NCBI GenBank assembly: GCA_038380795.1
Contig: CM076267.1
Coordinates: forward strand, 35,340,232 to 35,404,231
Origin: Pyrocephalus nanus
Lineage: Eukaryota; Chordata; Aves; Passeriformes; Tyrannidae
DNA: 64,000 nucleotides
Direction of reading: 5' to 3'
The notes under the pieces are model-generated. The model was given only the letters and a program-made list of their open reading frames with translations. It did not search any database and had not been told where the DNA came from. Shown here piece after piece: positions 25,418-38,615 of this stretch; the first letter of the stretch is position 1; each line of letters starts with the position of its first letter. The position numbers and the translations under genes are program-made.

Positions 25418-25950
25418 ACACTCGAAACGAGCGGGAGAGAAATCAAAAAACCCGGTCAAACTTCTGGCATTCCTGGAATATCAGAGGGCTGAGCTATTTC
25501 CCAACCTAAGATCACCTTACTGTATGAACACATAGAGTGACATTCCTCCTGGCTGGAAGAAAAGGTGTTTATATTTAGTTTCCCCAGAAGTGCAGTGTCG
25601 TACGTGGAACAGCTCCCACCTTGAACGATCTGCTTGGCCCGGCGCTTTTCAAAGCAGGATATGATAATTTTTTTTGACAGAGCACTAAATAACCTGGAGA
25701 AGTCGGCGCATCAGCAGCGCAGGATTGTTATTGCCTGCGACACCTGACTCCAGCAGAGGCATTCCATGCGATTTAATCAAGGATAAACCAACCCACGCTT
25801 CTCTTGACTACGGCTGACAGTCAGCTCTGCCAGCTGGGGACATCATCTTCACACAGTTTGAGATGGAATTGTGACACTGGATTTGTACAGCTAGAGCAAC
25901 GGTAGCGGGGAGATATGAGCCAAACCCATCAGAGAACTTCAACTGCCGGG
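25418..25950. promoter_or_regulatory. CpG-enriched unique segment, possible regulatory element
   Basis: I count about 19 CpG dinucleotides in roughly 530 bases, starting with ACTCGAAACGAGCGGG near 25420 and including the cluster GTCGGCGCATCAGCAGCGC near 25702. Neighbouring stretches of equal length hold only a few. The segment contains no simple repeat or recognised transposon. Retained CpGs in non-repetitive AT-leaning DNA are often seen in enhancers, weak promoters or conserved non-coding elements. This is an inference from composition only; no TATA box or transcription start is proposed. Confidence 0.3.
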
Positions 25951-27994
25951 GAAAAAGTAGTAACTGAGGCCACAAAATCCAGCAGGTTTGTGGGCCAGGA
26001 TGGATTTCACACAGCTTGGAAAGCCACCCTGCTGCCTGATTAGAAACCCTGTGAGCCACCTCACCTGGGCAAAAGGCACACGGTGATGAGACCATGGGAC
26101 AGAACAGCCTTCTGTGTCCAAGGACCTTCTGCACTGAATTCATTAGGATTGGACATTTACTTCAAACACCTCACTATGAAAAGAGTTTTCCAGCACCTCA
26201 GTTCCCAAAACAGAGAACTGAAACTTACTCTAAAGGTACTTAGAAATGTATTCTAAAACGTATTTAAGTCTAAATGAAACACAAAGAAAGCATTCCCCAA
26301 CAGGCAACGTGTTCTTGCAACTTGGTGGCTCTTTGGTCACTTTATCAGTTGGCTATTTCCAGGAACAGGGCAAAGCCTTCCCAATGACACCAGCAGACCC
26401 CTGGGATAATGCACAGACTGTCAGATCCACGGGGTGATGCACAAATGAGAGTGACATCCTGCCAGAACGACTGTACTGGTCTTTGGGCTGCTTTATCCCT
26501 GCAAAGAGAACTGTCAGAACTCACTCCTACATCCCTGCTCCCACCCTCCTAGCACCTCCCTTACCCTGTTTTTCCCCTCCAGTGCACGGGGTGTACTCTG
26601 GACCATCACCCCAGCCAACTGAGAGCTGACACATCTGACAGGAGCAGAGTGTGCCTCTGCCATGTTTGCAGTGGACTTCGGGGGGGTGGATGATTGGCAG
26701 CTTCATTAACATGCTACGTTCCAGTGCTCCCAGGCTCCCAAGTTGCTCTGTTAATTTAGGCATCATCCAGCCTGAATAAAGCTGGAAGCCAATATAATCT
26801 ATAATACAGAGTAAAGAAAGAAGTAGACACCTCCATCAGGAAAATCCCAGCATTCCACTTAGCTACCTAAAAATCAGACAGTTGTAAACAGTCTCCACAG
26901 GTATCTCCTATCACAGAGGGGGAAAAAAGGCTTCTCAAGAATGCTGGTGGGATCCCAAAGTGCAGCTCCAAGGCACACAGCATTCAGAGGAGCTCCTCCC
27001 CACGTGCTTTGGATATCAGAGCTGCACTCAGAGCCCAGCTGCCACCACCACAGTTTTAAATATTTGACCTGACTTATTTTACGCAGATAACACATTTCTG
27101 GCAGGCACTGGCTCAAGACATGGATTAACCAGAACAGAGCAAAGCTATGATGCCACTGTCTTTCTATCCAGTGCCTGACATGGCTTGGGACACGAGGGTT
27201 ATCAAGGGAGGAACTTAACTTTGCTTTTCTCTCTCCACTGCAGAAAACTGATTAAAAGCTCGTTACAAAAGAGAAAGGGATCAGCTATTCCAAGACACAC
27301 AGAATATTTTCTCTTTTTCACACAAGCACCTGGCTGTCACTCCCACTGGCACCCCTGCAAAGCCCCCTTTGTGCCACCCCAGCAAAAAAGGTCCCAGGCT
27401 GCCAGCACTGTGCTTGGACCATCCCAGACATCAAAGGCAGCTGAAGTTCCAAGTCACAGGCTGATGGCTCCCATGAACTAAGAAACTGTTCCACGGCCAC
27501 GTAGGATCCTGTAATGGCTCACAGGGGGGATTAATAGAACTAGAGCAAAAAGATAGAGAGTTATAGGTCTCTCTGATTTGCTGGACTTTTCAGCAAGGTT
27601 CATAAGGAAATTGTTCTGTGCAGAAGATCACACAGAAGCTTAAGTCGAGATGAAAGGAAAACCTGACAGAACATTCCCTTTGCAAAAGGCAGGCAGCTGT
27701 ATGTGGCAAGTGGAGCACAAGTCTGGGTATTATTACACTGTAATCACATTAACTGTCGGATGCAGAAAACCTTTTTGCAGGTGCAGCTTTCACATTTTCT
27801 CCTTTGGATCCTTACAGTTGTTCACCACTAATAATATGGACTAATCACATATTGCAATAGGAATAACATTCTGAAGAGTCGTTGTAAAGAAAAGGTCCAC
27901 ATGTTACATACTCAGCACGTCTTTACAAAATACACATAGTATGTTATCAGGCAGGATTCCAATAAACTCTCGAGTTTAATATTAAAACGCTACC

Positions 27995-28006
27995 TTTTTT
28001 TTTTTT
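27995..28006 (-). repeat. Poly(T) run, T12
   Basis: Twelve T residues, with no attached element recognised. Confidence 0.85.
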
Positions 28007-31000
28007 GGTTACAGAAAGAGATGTATTCACTGTGCCTTATGGTTTTCACATCACTATTTTTTAATCTTTGTGTATGACTTCGATCATTTAAGCTTAAAAC
28101 AAAATAAACATTAGAAGGCGTGGTAAGTAGAGGAACCCGGGTTTTATTCCAAGCAAATTAAAATAAACAGAGGGTACTAACAAAAGAACTATTTCTGTAT
28201 ATTTACTAATTTACAGGCATACCGTGGAAGCTGTAAGGTGAAGGGTCCTGCCTGGACCAAACACCAGGGAATCTTTTGCGGCCGGGAAGAGGGAACAAAT
28301 TATAAATAAAAATGTATTCCTCTGTGCCATGTGGATACACAGAGAGACCCCACATACCTTGGGGATGATGCAAGACCCCCCTGTACGAGCCCAGGGGAGA
28401 TATGATACAACCAGCCAAAAGGTAACACCCACCTCCAAAGCAGGGAAATTACCTTTTAAGGCAAAAAACGGACAGTGAATGAATATTCAACAACTGATAT
28501 CAAAGGGTGCAAAAAAAGCGCGATTTTCAAACAACTCTTTGTCTCTTTGTATGGTTCAGAGGTGCACCCAGTGCTGGAAATGGGTAACCAGCACTGCAAT
28601 AAACATCTCTTGCTATATTTCTTTGTCCTGCAGGTATTTTTGCCGTCTTCAAAATTCAAGAGAAGAAGTAACTTATAATAGAAGGAAGATAGATACTGCT
28701 TACAGAGTGTATGGAATAGTGTAATTAAAGCAAAATGGCTGCAGACAGGAAAAAGACAGCACTTGGTCCCAGGAGCTTAAAATCTAAAAATCACTGATAC
28801 AATTCAAGTCCAGGTAATTCCACTAATTTTCAAACAACCCCCAAACCTATTATCAGAAATGCAAACTAAACTGCTGACACCCAGCTGGTTCTGTCACCCT
28901 CACCAGTGGCTGGCACAGCAGCAGAGAGTGTGTCCAGCTGGTCATCACTTCCCACTGAAACACAATGGCACGGCAGGACCAGCAGAGACCCTCAAAGCCT
29001 TGTCCCACTGGTTTGGGATGGGAAAAAAAAAAGCCCAGAGCTGTTGAATTTCGTTCTGGTAAGGTTTGTGTGCAGGAAAGGTTGTCACACTCTGGAAAAT
29101 CAAGTTCTATCACGGGATACTTTGAGGGAGAAGCAGATAAACAACTGAATTGAAATTCCACGTACCCAGTACATTCATATCCACGTTATGGTTCCTTTCA
29201 TCAACACACACCTTTGCACTCCTGCCTTTCGGTGCTGATAAGTGAACAAAAAAACCCAACATATCCTTTCATTCAGCAGCATTCTCTCCTGAGCTGAAGG
29301 GGAGGAGCTGCCACTGTAACAGGAAGGACTAAAGTGTATTCTGGCACACGAGGGTGGGCACAAGCCTGTTTTAAAGGCAGCTGAAATGATGGCATGTTCT
29401 GTGAGCAGGAAAACATCTGCTGACACAGACACAGGAAACCGAGACATATCCTGAGGCTACAGAAGTTTTCCTCAGTGCTTTAAGCAGGAATAAGGTGTAC
29501 TGCAAAACCTCTGGAAATAACTTTTGAGTGTTTGTAAACTATTGTTTAGTGTGCTGAAAGCACAGCTTTTTTAACTGCTTCCAGTTTTCTCAGTCACAAA
29601 ACTCCTCTGGGTCAATAAAAAACAGTTACTGCATCTTGATTTGGTCCTTTTTGTTTTAGCTCAACCATTCCTGCTTTGTTTCGCTCCTTAATTGTGAATC
29701 TAAACAGCTCCAATCTATTTAATGAGTCATCATCATGTTATTTCTAAGTTAATTCTGTGTTTTTCCAGTTCTCCATGAGATTTTTCTGTAGGCTACAGAA
29801 CGCTGAATGTTCCAGCACCAGATAAGTACAGCAGTAATTGAATATTAGTCTAAATGCTTGTGGGCAGGGTACTTAGGGACATGAAAAAAAATATCTATGA
29901 GCAAAAAAGATGAAAAATGTTTCATCATTGTGTAAAGCCAGAAAAAAACCCATTAAAATGGCAACTAACGGGAAAGAGGGATTTTTTTGTTTAATGCAGT
30001 CATTTAAACTGAATTTCACTCATCTCCAATACTTCCCCTGCTAGTGTGTCTGTTTCTCAATCTTCCAAACCAGTGCAATCAGAGGATGGTTCACAGACAC
30101 TCCACTTGAGGATGCACATGGAAAAATTGATCAGATCTCCAAATCCTAGGGATTTATCCTCAGTCCTGCAGTAAAGTGCAGCCAGGAAACCCTGATGCTC
30201 AGGTGAAGCCTCTGACTGTTAATAAAGCTCCTCCAACTCAGTTATTAGCCTGACTTTCATTTCCGCATTAGACTGAAAATTTGGCACTGTGCTTGAGGAT
30301 TTAATTCCATATTCAAAAGCATTTAGTAATAAACTAAGTATTACTCTTCCCTTTCAAAATATTGGTGACTAATTAATGCTCACAGTTTGGATTCAGCCAG
30401 CAGGGAAATGAACACAGCTAAATGCAATCTCTCAAATTAACAGGCCATCTCTATAAGCTATAAAATTATTCTTTAAACAGAACTACTGTTTTATTACTAC
30501 TGGGATCTTAGGTTCATTATGTTCTCATAATGCTCTCAAACATATCTATTAATCTGCATAATCACAACTGGCAAGAATTAATTTCAAACAGATGCAATAA
30601 GTTGCTTATTCATTCTTGATTTCAGCAATGGTTTTTACTGCAGATATTTCTATTTCAAAGAGCATTTCCAATGCATAATGAAGAACTGTCTTATTCCTAA
30701 CTAAGTGTAGTTCCTTACACAAATATGAAATACAACCTAAAAAAATAAAGTGAACTAGGTGGCTCTCCAAGCCCCAAACCCCACAAAACTCAATGTTTCC
30801 ACAGAGTTGACATTAAAACTTTAGCCTCCTCCCCTCTTTTTAACCTACAAGTTAAAACAAAAAAGAGTCTTAAAATTCTCTAAGCTTAAGGATTTAAGTT
30901 TTCAGAGAGATTTCCCTCTGAAATGTCCAGGTTATTTCCCTACCCACCCACACAGCAGTGCAGCCTTTAGAGCTGAAGTTAAAGCATCGTTTACCCTCCT

Positions 31001-32999
31001 AGCACAAGACAGGATTCTAAATTCTGACATGTTTGCATGACAACAAATGAAATTCTGATGTTCTCACGGGGAACTTTTACAGCCTAGATCTCAGCTGAGA
31101 AAAGATGTTTTTTTTAGGGGGAAAGGGGGCAGTTTAGCTGAGCTAAGTCAGGAACAGCTGCAGGAAAGAGTCTGTAGCGCACCAAAATATAATATACATG
31201 TTGTCGCTGTGAGAAAAATGTGAATATTGAGCTGAGAAACCACCACAACCTGATAGCTCTCTTGCCTGAACTGTTTCCATCACTCTAAACACTCCAGACA
31301 AACCCTTTCTGTCTGTGCATTCTTCCTGCCTTGCTCTCAGGGCTGAGAAAGGCCCCTGGCATTTTGTGGGATGCTCTTTTCCAGAGGCCAACTGAATTAG
31401 TTCCTGTTATTGGCAATGTTTCCACTACTGTGCTTGGGAGTTAACCAAGACCTTGTAATGAGAATATTTTGTCAGTGTAATCTACTTGCCTCGTTGTTAT
31501 TATTATTTCAGCACGTCAGTTTGCACTGAGGAGGAAATACGAGGAAATGGGACACACTGAGACAACAGACCGAGTAACGGGGTGGGGGAAAGAGTCAGAG
31601 CTGAAAAATGAACATGTAATTACTGACTGCAAAGGATCAAGCAGGGATTACTTTTCTACTCCTCCCTCCCCCCGTGTTTCAACTCATGACTTGAAAAAAA
31701 AAAACCCAAACAAGTAAATATTAGGTGCTGTATCTGTATGACAGGGATATGTTAATCCGTAGTTAATCCTCACCATCGTCTGCAAACAGTTTAATGAGTT
31801 GATAAAACAATAATAGAGTTTCTAGAGCATCTTCTGTAACACTGACTTCAGAAGTAGCTCATAAATATTGAAAAGCTTTCCATTTGCACTGATAGCTAGG
31901 AAAAACAAATGAAAAATCCATTTAGCATCAGTCCAGAGGATCAGAACCAGATTGCTGACCTCCTGCATCAACACTGACATAAAACACAATGGTTTGTCTG
32001 CCCTGATCCCACCAGCTGCTTCTCCAGTCTCAGTTCAACCCCTGCTCTTGTGAACTGTACAGGATCAGCAGAGTTGAAGCACAAACAAAGCCGAAAGCAG
32101 TAGCTATGCGTGTCCTTTCAAGTTTCCTCTGATGGTTTAGTGTACATAACCTGTGCTATTTCTTAAATTTGGGTTCATATTTTGAAGGATTTCTGTTTTA
32201 GCTGCTGCCTTCACCTCAGTTTTACAGTTCCTCTTGCACATTTTCCCCTTCTAAAGTAAAGCACTTATGCATTTCTTTAGGTGTCTAGATGCTTAATACT
32301 TAAATATTTCATTATTCTCATCTCTGTATTTAGTAACCTTTTTGAATAACACCCTTGTTCATGCCTGATTTTTAGCTCTAGGGCCATACTATATGTTTTA
32401 AATAGTTTTCTTGATATTAAATGTAATTGTATTATTGAATATACTTGAGAGTATTGTTATTCTGCTACAGAAAACACAGCATGTCAGAGTGCTTTAGCAG
32501 TGCTTCACTAACAACTTGGTTTCTTCCTTAAAAAAACAATAAATATGCATTTTATACATTCAAAGCCACTTCCCCAGCCTTTCCAAGGGCACAGATGTAG
32601 CTGTAACAAGCAATCACATGGCACTTGCAAAGGTTTATTCCAAACCTCACACAAAGCAATCAGCTCCAGCTCTCTCAGAGAAAAAAACCCCATCATTCTG
32701 TTCAATGCCAAATGAACTGAGGTCAGAGGGAAGATGACACTTCCACTAAAATAAATAAATCATTACTCTTATTAGGTTTCTCTTTACAGGAGATAAAAGT
32801 CATACATAATCCAGCACATTCTTTGACTGCTGTACCAAGAGGCCTTCCCAGTTGTCAGTCAGGGTACAACACAGCTCTCCAGAGACATTACAGAAGGTAA
32901 ATTGTTTAATAATTTATCAGCTGCTGTTGATATGAGGGACTTCAGCACACTGAGCCCTCTTATTACTCCTTATTGCTGAGAAGCTTTTATCTGTTCTCG

Positions 33000-33490
33000 A
33001 GCTGGGACAGCTGTTGTTGCAAAGTCCTCATCTGTCATCCCTGATAGGACCAAGTTAACTAAACTGAACAGGATCGGCTCACCCTCGAAGAGCATCTTAA
33101 ATGGGAGCTGAAGGAACGCCCGCAATTTAAAAACTGAGCTGCCGAAGAGGCAAATAGACCGGGAGGCAGATGGGTATTAGGAGAGCTCGGCAAGGGGCAG
33201 GACAGACTCCTCTCCTGCAGTGAGCTCAGGAAGCTCAGTGCCAAAGTTAACGAGCTGGCAGGGGACTGCAAACTGCTGCAATATTCTCTTTCAACTTGAG
33301 TCTTAGCAGAGGAGCCCACTGGGGGATAAACACGGGGCACCATTCCCCAGCATTAACAAGCACACCTGGCCACACGTGCATACGGATTGCAGTCGCTGTG
33401 AACAACAGACATCAATTTCCCACCAGCTCCTTCTGAGATCCTGAGGTCCATCTTCCCTGCAAGCTACAGAATGCCTTTGTCAACGAGTTG
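33000..33490. promoter_or_regulatory. CpG-enriched unique segment, possible regulatory element
   Basis: About 14-16 CpGs in 490 bases, in unique sequence with no repeats, and locally higher GC than the flanks. It includes GGAACGCCCGC near 33113 and ACGTGCATACGGATTGCAGTC near 33374. No convincing coding frame was found in it. The possible role as enhancer or conserved element rests on composition alone. Confidence 0.28.
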
Positions 33491-35699
33491 ACAGCAAGAT
33501 GTACAAGAGTTCTTGTTTGTTTTTCAGGGTGTCTTTTGGAGGAGGAGGGAGCATCAGCAGGAGCAGCTGGACTCCCCCCTCCTGGGAGGGAGGTAAATAG
33601 CACAAACTTTTCATGCCAAAGCTGAAAAGAACTGTTTTGTCTCAAACTTCACTTGTAGAAGAGCTCCTAAGTCTCATTGTCTTGAGATAAGGAAGGAACT
33701 GAATCTCCTGGCTGTGTTCATGGTGGTTCAGGTCAGCTGCAGCTCCCTACCCTGAGACTAATATCCCACAGAAGCCTTAAGAACACTAAATAAAGGGGCA
33801 GGCTGGTGCCCAGAGTTTTCAGTTTCATACTCCAAGTCCAAAATATCCAGCTTCTGATACACTTTACAACTCTCAGAAAGTAACTTTCATCACAATTGAC
33901 ATTTTAGTCCCCCGAAAGTTTAGGGAATTGGAAGATCTCCCAAAGAAGATGAAAAAAGGTGAGTGGATTTTGACCACGGTGTTGACTAAATGCAGTATCA
34001 AAGAAGGAGCATAGAACTACCAGAATATTCACCTGGAACTCGGTAGTGATTGCTCTTTTAAAGATGATTTCCTTGATGCTGTCCCAGAACAAGTCAACAC
34101 CTAAACTTAGCAGTCTTATTTCAAAAAAAGGGGGCTACAGTACATTCACTACCTGGTTTGCAAGTAACTGTGACCATACTGGGATAAAGAAGTATCAGCT
34201 CTACTGACAGCAAATGGTTTTCAACTTACCAAATATAAAACTTGGATTATATAAAATATTTGGGTGTTTTTAAACCCAGGCATTAAGAGACCAAAGAAAT
34301 GTCTTATCACACAAATACCAAATTTCTCAGAACCGTGGTGGTGGCATTTTATAAAAGCCATTGTGGTTATTGCACAAGTCACCCAGACACGAGATATCCA
34401 CATCTGCCTTGACCTTCCACCTTAGGAATAATAAACATATCACTGTGCTCAGCAAAGCACAACTTCATGGGCTTGTTTCCATGTCTGACTGTGGGTTTGC
34501 CCCAGTGTTATTATGTAGGAAAAGAGAAAAGAACTGTGTAAGGGAACAAACTGCAACACATCAGGCTTCTGATCCAATCTTTGGAAGTTAAGATCATCAT
34601 TAGGGGAGGGTTGTACAAGCAGAACTGAAGATGTTTTATTTGGTCAGATTTAAGCCTCCATTTCCAAAGTTTTAATGTAAAAGAACAATTATAGCAGAAT
34701 TAGACATGAAATACAAGTAAACATCGTACAGACAATGTTTTCTAAATGGGAAAGCAGATATTTAAGGATTAATTTAATAAAGAAACCTCTAATTAGAGAA
34801 GCAATAGATCTGCATGTATTCTCTCCACTATTACAGCTGCTGTGCCTTTCTATGCCCAATAAGAATGAGATTTAAATTCTAGTCAGTTTAAGAATGTATT
34901 CAAGAACACAAGAAAGGAGTTCTGTTATCTGGCTAATTGTTGTGATTTGAAAGACTTAAAAAGCTGCACTTCATAAATGTAGATTGCTGATAGGTTCTTT
35001 TTTCTAGAAAGCCTCGGCCAATGCTTAACAAGTGATTAAAAGCAAGACACACACAAACACAAAAGAATTGAAGACTTGGAAATTTGTGCCTCTATTTCCC
35101 AGCCTCCTAATTTCCCTCTACAAGTGTTTTGCTTTCCAGTTACATTTTAAAGTCATTCCATACAAGATAAACTATTTGTTGCAAAGTATTAAAATTTAAC
35201 TTTTAAAGACTGTATCCTCTATAAACAGGAGTCCATTAGATACCTCCCCTTCTGCCTTCAAGAAAAGATCTCCGGACAGTCAAGCCCTGAACATTATGTG
35301 ATATTTTAAGAACTGAGGTTTTTCAGTGTACATGAGTGTAACTGCTCAGCCCTTAGGTTGGCTGCTAAATAAATACTCCTGCCTATTAAAATTATTTCAT
35401 CACTATCGATTCTCAGCTTTCTCCTCTCAGACTGTTACATTTCAGTGCATTTGAAGTGTGAGCTCTGAAAACACAAGTCAGTAGAGATGTGTTTAAACCA
35501 CTTGAAAATGTTCAAGAAGTTGCCAAAGTTCACACTCCCCAAATGTCACCTAAAGCACTAATTAAAATTCCTTCCCAGAGGGGTTGAAGAAACGCTGTTA
35601 CACAATGGCACCTTCCCCTAACTTGCTGAAAGCAGAGGATGGATTTCAACCTCTGTAATTCAATGCTGACAGTAAAGTCACACAACAAAATCTCCATTG
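33491..35699. other. Gene-free sequence up to the CR1 fragment
   Basis: It holds one microexon-like segment (33908-33958, discussed in the findings) and otherwise unique AT-rich DNA with no recognised repeat. Confidence 0.6.
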
Positions 35700-36180
35700 C
35701 TAAGGTGAAACGTGTCAAGCTCACAAACAAACTGCTGGGGTTCAAGCTGGGTAAGTTGAATTGAAAGGGCTGAACAGCAGCACAAAGGTCAGGCAGTGGA
35801 ACAGCAACACTGCAGCCAGTATGGTTCATCCTCACTCAAGGCCTGATGGCAGCGTCAGGAATAGCTTAGCCAGTCTGGAGATCCCAGCCCAGCAGGAGTG
35901 GTGGATAGATCTGATGGCTGTGCTGCCCTTCAAAGCCACCTCTGCAGTCTGGAGGAGTGGGCAGACACTGAACTGAGAGATGTGGAAGTAAAGCACCAAG
36001 GAAAGAACAACCCCATCCACCAGCACAGGAGTGTCAGAGCCCCAGACCTTGGAGACATTCAAATCCCAACCAGACACAGCCCTGGACAACCTTCCTCCAG
36101 GGGACCTGCTCCAAGCAGGGTGGTTGGACTGAAGCACCTCCAGCAGTGCCTCCTAACCACAGCCTTTCTGATTATCCAGC
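35700..36180 (+). mobile_element. CR1 LINE, truncated 3' fragment
   Basis: This is a decayed copy of the 3' end of a chicken repeat 1 (CR1) non-LTR retrotransposon in plus orientation. Several typical CR1 phrases appear in the right order: a stretch around 35715-35760 like the element's 'tttgctgatgacaccaagctggg' region (diverged here), a GGAGGAGTGGGCAGACAC-type segment near 35950, AACAACCCCATCCACCAGC near 36007, GGAGACATTCAAATCCC near 36051, and the GGTTGGACTGAAGCACCTCC segment near 36122 that lies just before the CR1 tail. Between 36029 and 36050 several hundred bases of the full element seem to be missing, so there is an internal deletion. No terminal octamer repeat survives clearly. The open frames across it (for example 35898-36209) are chance remnants, not genes. 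CR1 copies are usually 5'-truncated and dead, as this one is. The identification is firm but the outer boundaries are approximate. Confidence 0.85.
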
Positions 36181-37511
36181 TGGTTTATGCTTTGGGACAG
36201 GAAGGTTGAATTGTTGATTGGACATTCCCTTCTCAGCTCTCACTGTGTCTGTGCCATGCCTCAAAGTTGTCCCTCCTCCCTCACAGCTCTAATCTCAGGT
36301 GACCTCTTGCACATTGACTATCTACCAATGCACAGATATTCATTGTAGTCATTCTGCCAAGCTGGGATGCCCTGGTCTGTGTCCAGGAACAAACTGTAAG
36401 CAGAGCAGTGGCTGAACAGATATCACTTCTTTTAAAAGCATGTTTAGCAAAAACACAGACTTCTGATCCATTAAACGTGCATATAAATGAAACAAAACAG
36501 ACTAATGAGATTAGGCAATGAAATTTTCATGAGAATAGCACATTCTGACTAAATTCCATGTGCTAATTAAGGTTACATTCTGAACCTATATGCTCCATCA
36601 ATTTTATAGTGAATTAATTGCTTGAACAAGGGGAACGTTTCTCAGCCGTACTCCATGGTATGTGTCCAAAATGCAGACTTTAAAGTCAGCAGGGATTTTG
36701 GATAACCATAAGCTTAAAGAACTGGCTGCCTCTGTCCTACCCCTAAAGTTCTCATCCACCTCCACTCCCCTGCCAGTGGTGCTGCTTTTTAAGCCCCTCA
36801 AGTCCAAGGCAAGGGGAACTGTCCCTACCCCAGGGGTGAGCCGAGCACAGGGTGGACACTCAGCCCAAGGGATGGGCATAATTCCAACATTATTCAAATT
36901 GTTACAAACTGAGAAGGGCTGGAAACAAGCATGGGAGGATAAAGCAATTTTGTGCCATCACACAGGTTTTTCCATCAGGGCTTTGACCTGAGCAGACCAT
37001 ACACCTTCCTCTGCTGGCCAGCCCTGCAGTTCAGGCAGCTCAGGCCTCTGACAGCAAGAATAAACTTGCACAACTACTCAGGGCTGTGTTTCCCTGGAGG
37101 AGGCAATTTGATGCAATTTGTCAACAGCCAGAGGAGTGCTTTAATGGACAATTTGCTTCAAATGACTGCAGCTGTTGCCAAATAAAGGAGCAGAGCCAAA
37201 GGATTAAAAACGGTTTTGCTCACGCCAATATAATTCTCGATGATTAATGAACAATATATAACCTTTGCTGTTTCCCCCTTTAACTCAAAAGCAATAAAAG
37301 TAATTAAAAGTCTTTCTCTCACTGGTGTGGTTTGTTGTATCTGATGTTCAATCAACACCCAACTGCTTGGGGAAATTTCAGTAGGTGGTGTCAACAAAAT
37401 ACAGGTTTAGAACTTATTGCTTAAGCCTGAGAAGTAAAGCCAGACATTTCCACTTCAGTCATAGCTCAAAAAGTCACTGAAAACTTCTCTGAAATTCCAT
37501 ATAACTTTTTT

Positions 37512-37684
37512 AAAAAAAAAAAAAAACACCACAAAAAAACCCAAAAGCAAACAAACAAACAAAAACCCAAACAAACAAAGCCAAACAAAAACAAAACTAT
37601 AAACACCCCACCAAAAAAACCAACAAACAAACAAAAAAACCCCCACAACATAAAAACACACAAAACCCTGAAAACAACAACCCC
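37512..37684. repeat. Long A/C-rich low-complexity array
   Basis: About 170 bases consisting almost wholly of A and C on the plus strand. It opens with fifteen A residues and continues with mixed AAAC, ACAA and short C runs. It is the longest simple-sequence block in the window. Minus-strand frames across it give a hydrophobic F/V/L/G/C-rich peptide that is an artefact of the T/G composition. It may be the expanded tail of an old retroposed copy, but I could not identify any body next to it. Confidence 0.92.
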
Positions 37685-38244
37685 ATACCAAAACCGCAAT
37701 GTGGCCCCAGCAGAGCTCTTACACTCTCACTGCACAGTCCCACATGCAATCCTTGCCTATGTTACAATATCATAGTATGGTTGGAGCACACAAAATAAAG
37801 GTAAAATAAACTCTGCAATACGAAGATACTATAAAAAAAGTCCAGGTCACTTGTTTTGAAGATATTTCTTTGCCTTGTGCACTGGAGCAGCCCCGCTGCA
37901 GATGTTGATACTTTCCCAGGACTGGCAAGTCTGGGATCAGGGGCTCTTTGGCAGAACCAAAACATTTGGTTTCCTTGAATTTTGTCTTCACCTGATCAAA
38001 TACCTGCCCAGCATTTAGTAGAGAGAATACTTCCAGATTTGTTGCTCATGGAGATGGATTAGGCACATAATTCTCGCTTTTACCCACAAATTTATTTTCA
38101 GATGTTCCCAATAATGCACATGGCAGTGGGCCTGAAAAATGGGAGCTGAGAGACTGGAATGTCATTATTGTTGACTACTGTCACTTCTCAATCAAGCCCA
38201 AGAACTTCCAGTGGGCTCATGAATTAATTTGAAGAAAGGCTTTT

Positions 38245-38264
38245 TATTATTATTATTTATTATG
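38245..38264. repeat. (TTA)n trinucleotide repeat
   Basis: Short imperfect TTA repeat within a T-rich segment. A related TAA repeat lies about 350 bases downstream on the same strand. Confidence 0.8.
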
Positions 38265-38306
38265 TTTATTACTGGCTTCCCACCAGGATCTCTTTTTTAA
38301 AATTGC

Positions 38307-38320
38307 AAAAAAAAAAAAAA
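38307..38320 (+). repeat. Poly(A) run, A14
   Basis: Fourteen A residues between the two trinucleotide repeats of this neighbourhood. Confidence 0.85.
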
Positions 38321-38615
38321 TAATCTACCTGGATGTGCTCAGAAGAAAAATTGCCTTTCAAATGCATTTAGCACAGCAAAACGCTGCTCAATCCCATTTT
38401 ATAAATCCCTGTACGCAGTACAAGGATATAATCAGGCTCCAGGCACACAGGAAATCATTGCCCACAACAGCACAACCTCTGAGGCTCAGTGCTCTGGCCA
38501 TCTGTTCAAGGCTCTGCTTTCAACTCTGAATTTGTGATGGGCAGGCAGTTATAAGGGGGCAGTTAACGCTGTTGTTTGTAGTGAAAGTGCTGGTCAATTT
38601 GTTGTTAAATGCTAA

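Larger units (their letters stand above)
23942..32999. other. Gene-free unique sequence
   Basis: Apart from the CpG-richer block at 25.4-25.95 kb and a T12 run at 28.0 kb, I see no repeats, transposons or gene-like frames. Between 29.6 and 30.7 kb and between 31.45 and 31.65 kb the sequence is repeat-free and rich in TAAT/ATTA words, the look of conserved non-coding DNA in other vertebrates, but this cannot be shown here. Confidence 0.6.

Noticed and set aside
37410..37422. Match to the first 12 bases of miR-137 (TTATTGCTTAAG)
   Set aside because: The rest of the mature sequence does not match and no complementary arm is present to form a precursor hairpin.
37455..37699. Hydrophobic minus-strand frames resembling a membrane protein
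   Set aside because: They are the translation of the T/G strand of a low-complexity A/C array, which yields Phe, Val, Leu, Gly and Cys regardless of function.
37762..37795. ATCATAGTATGGTTGGAGC, faintly like a reversed CR1 tail
   Set aside because: Only about 20 bases resemble the CR1 end and the sequence beyond it does not continue the match.
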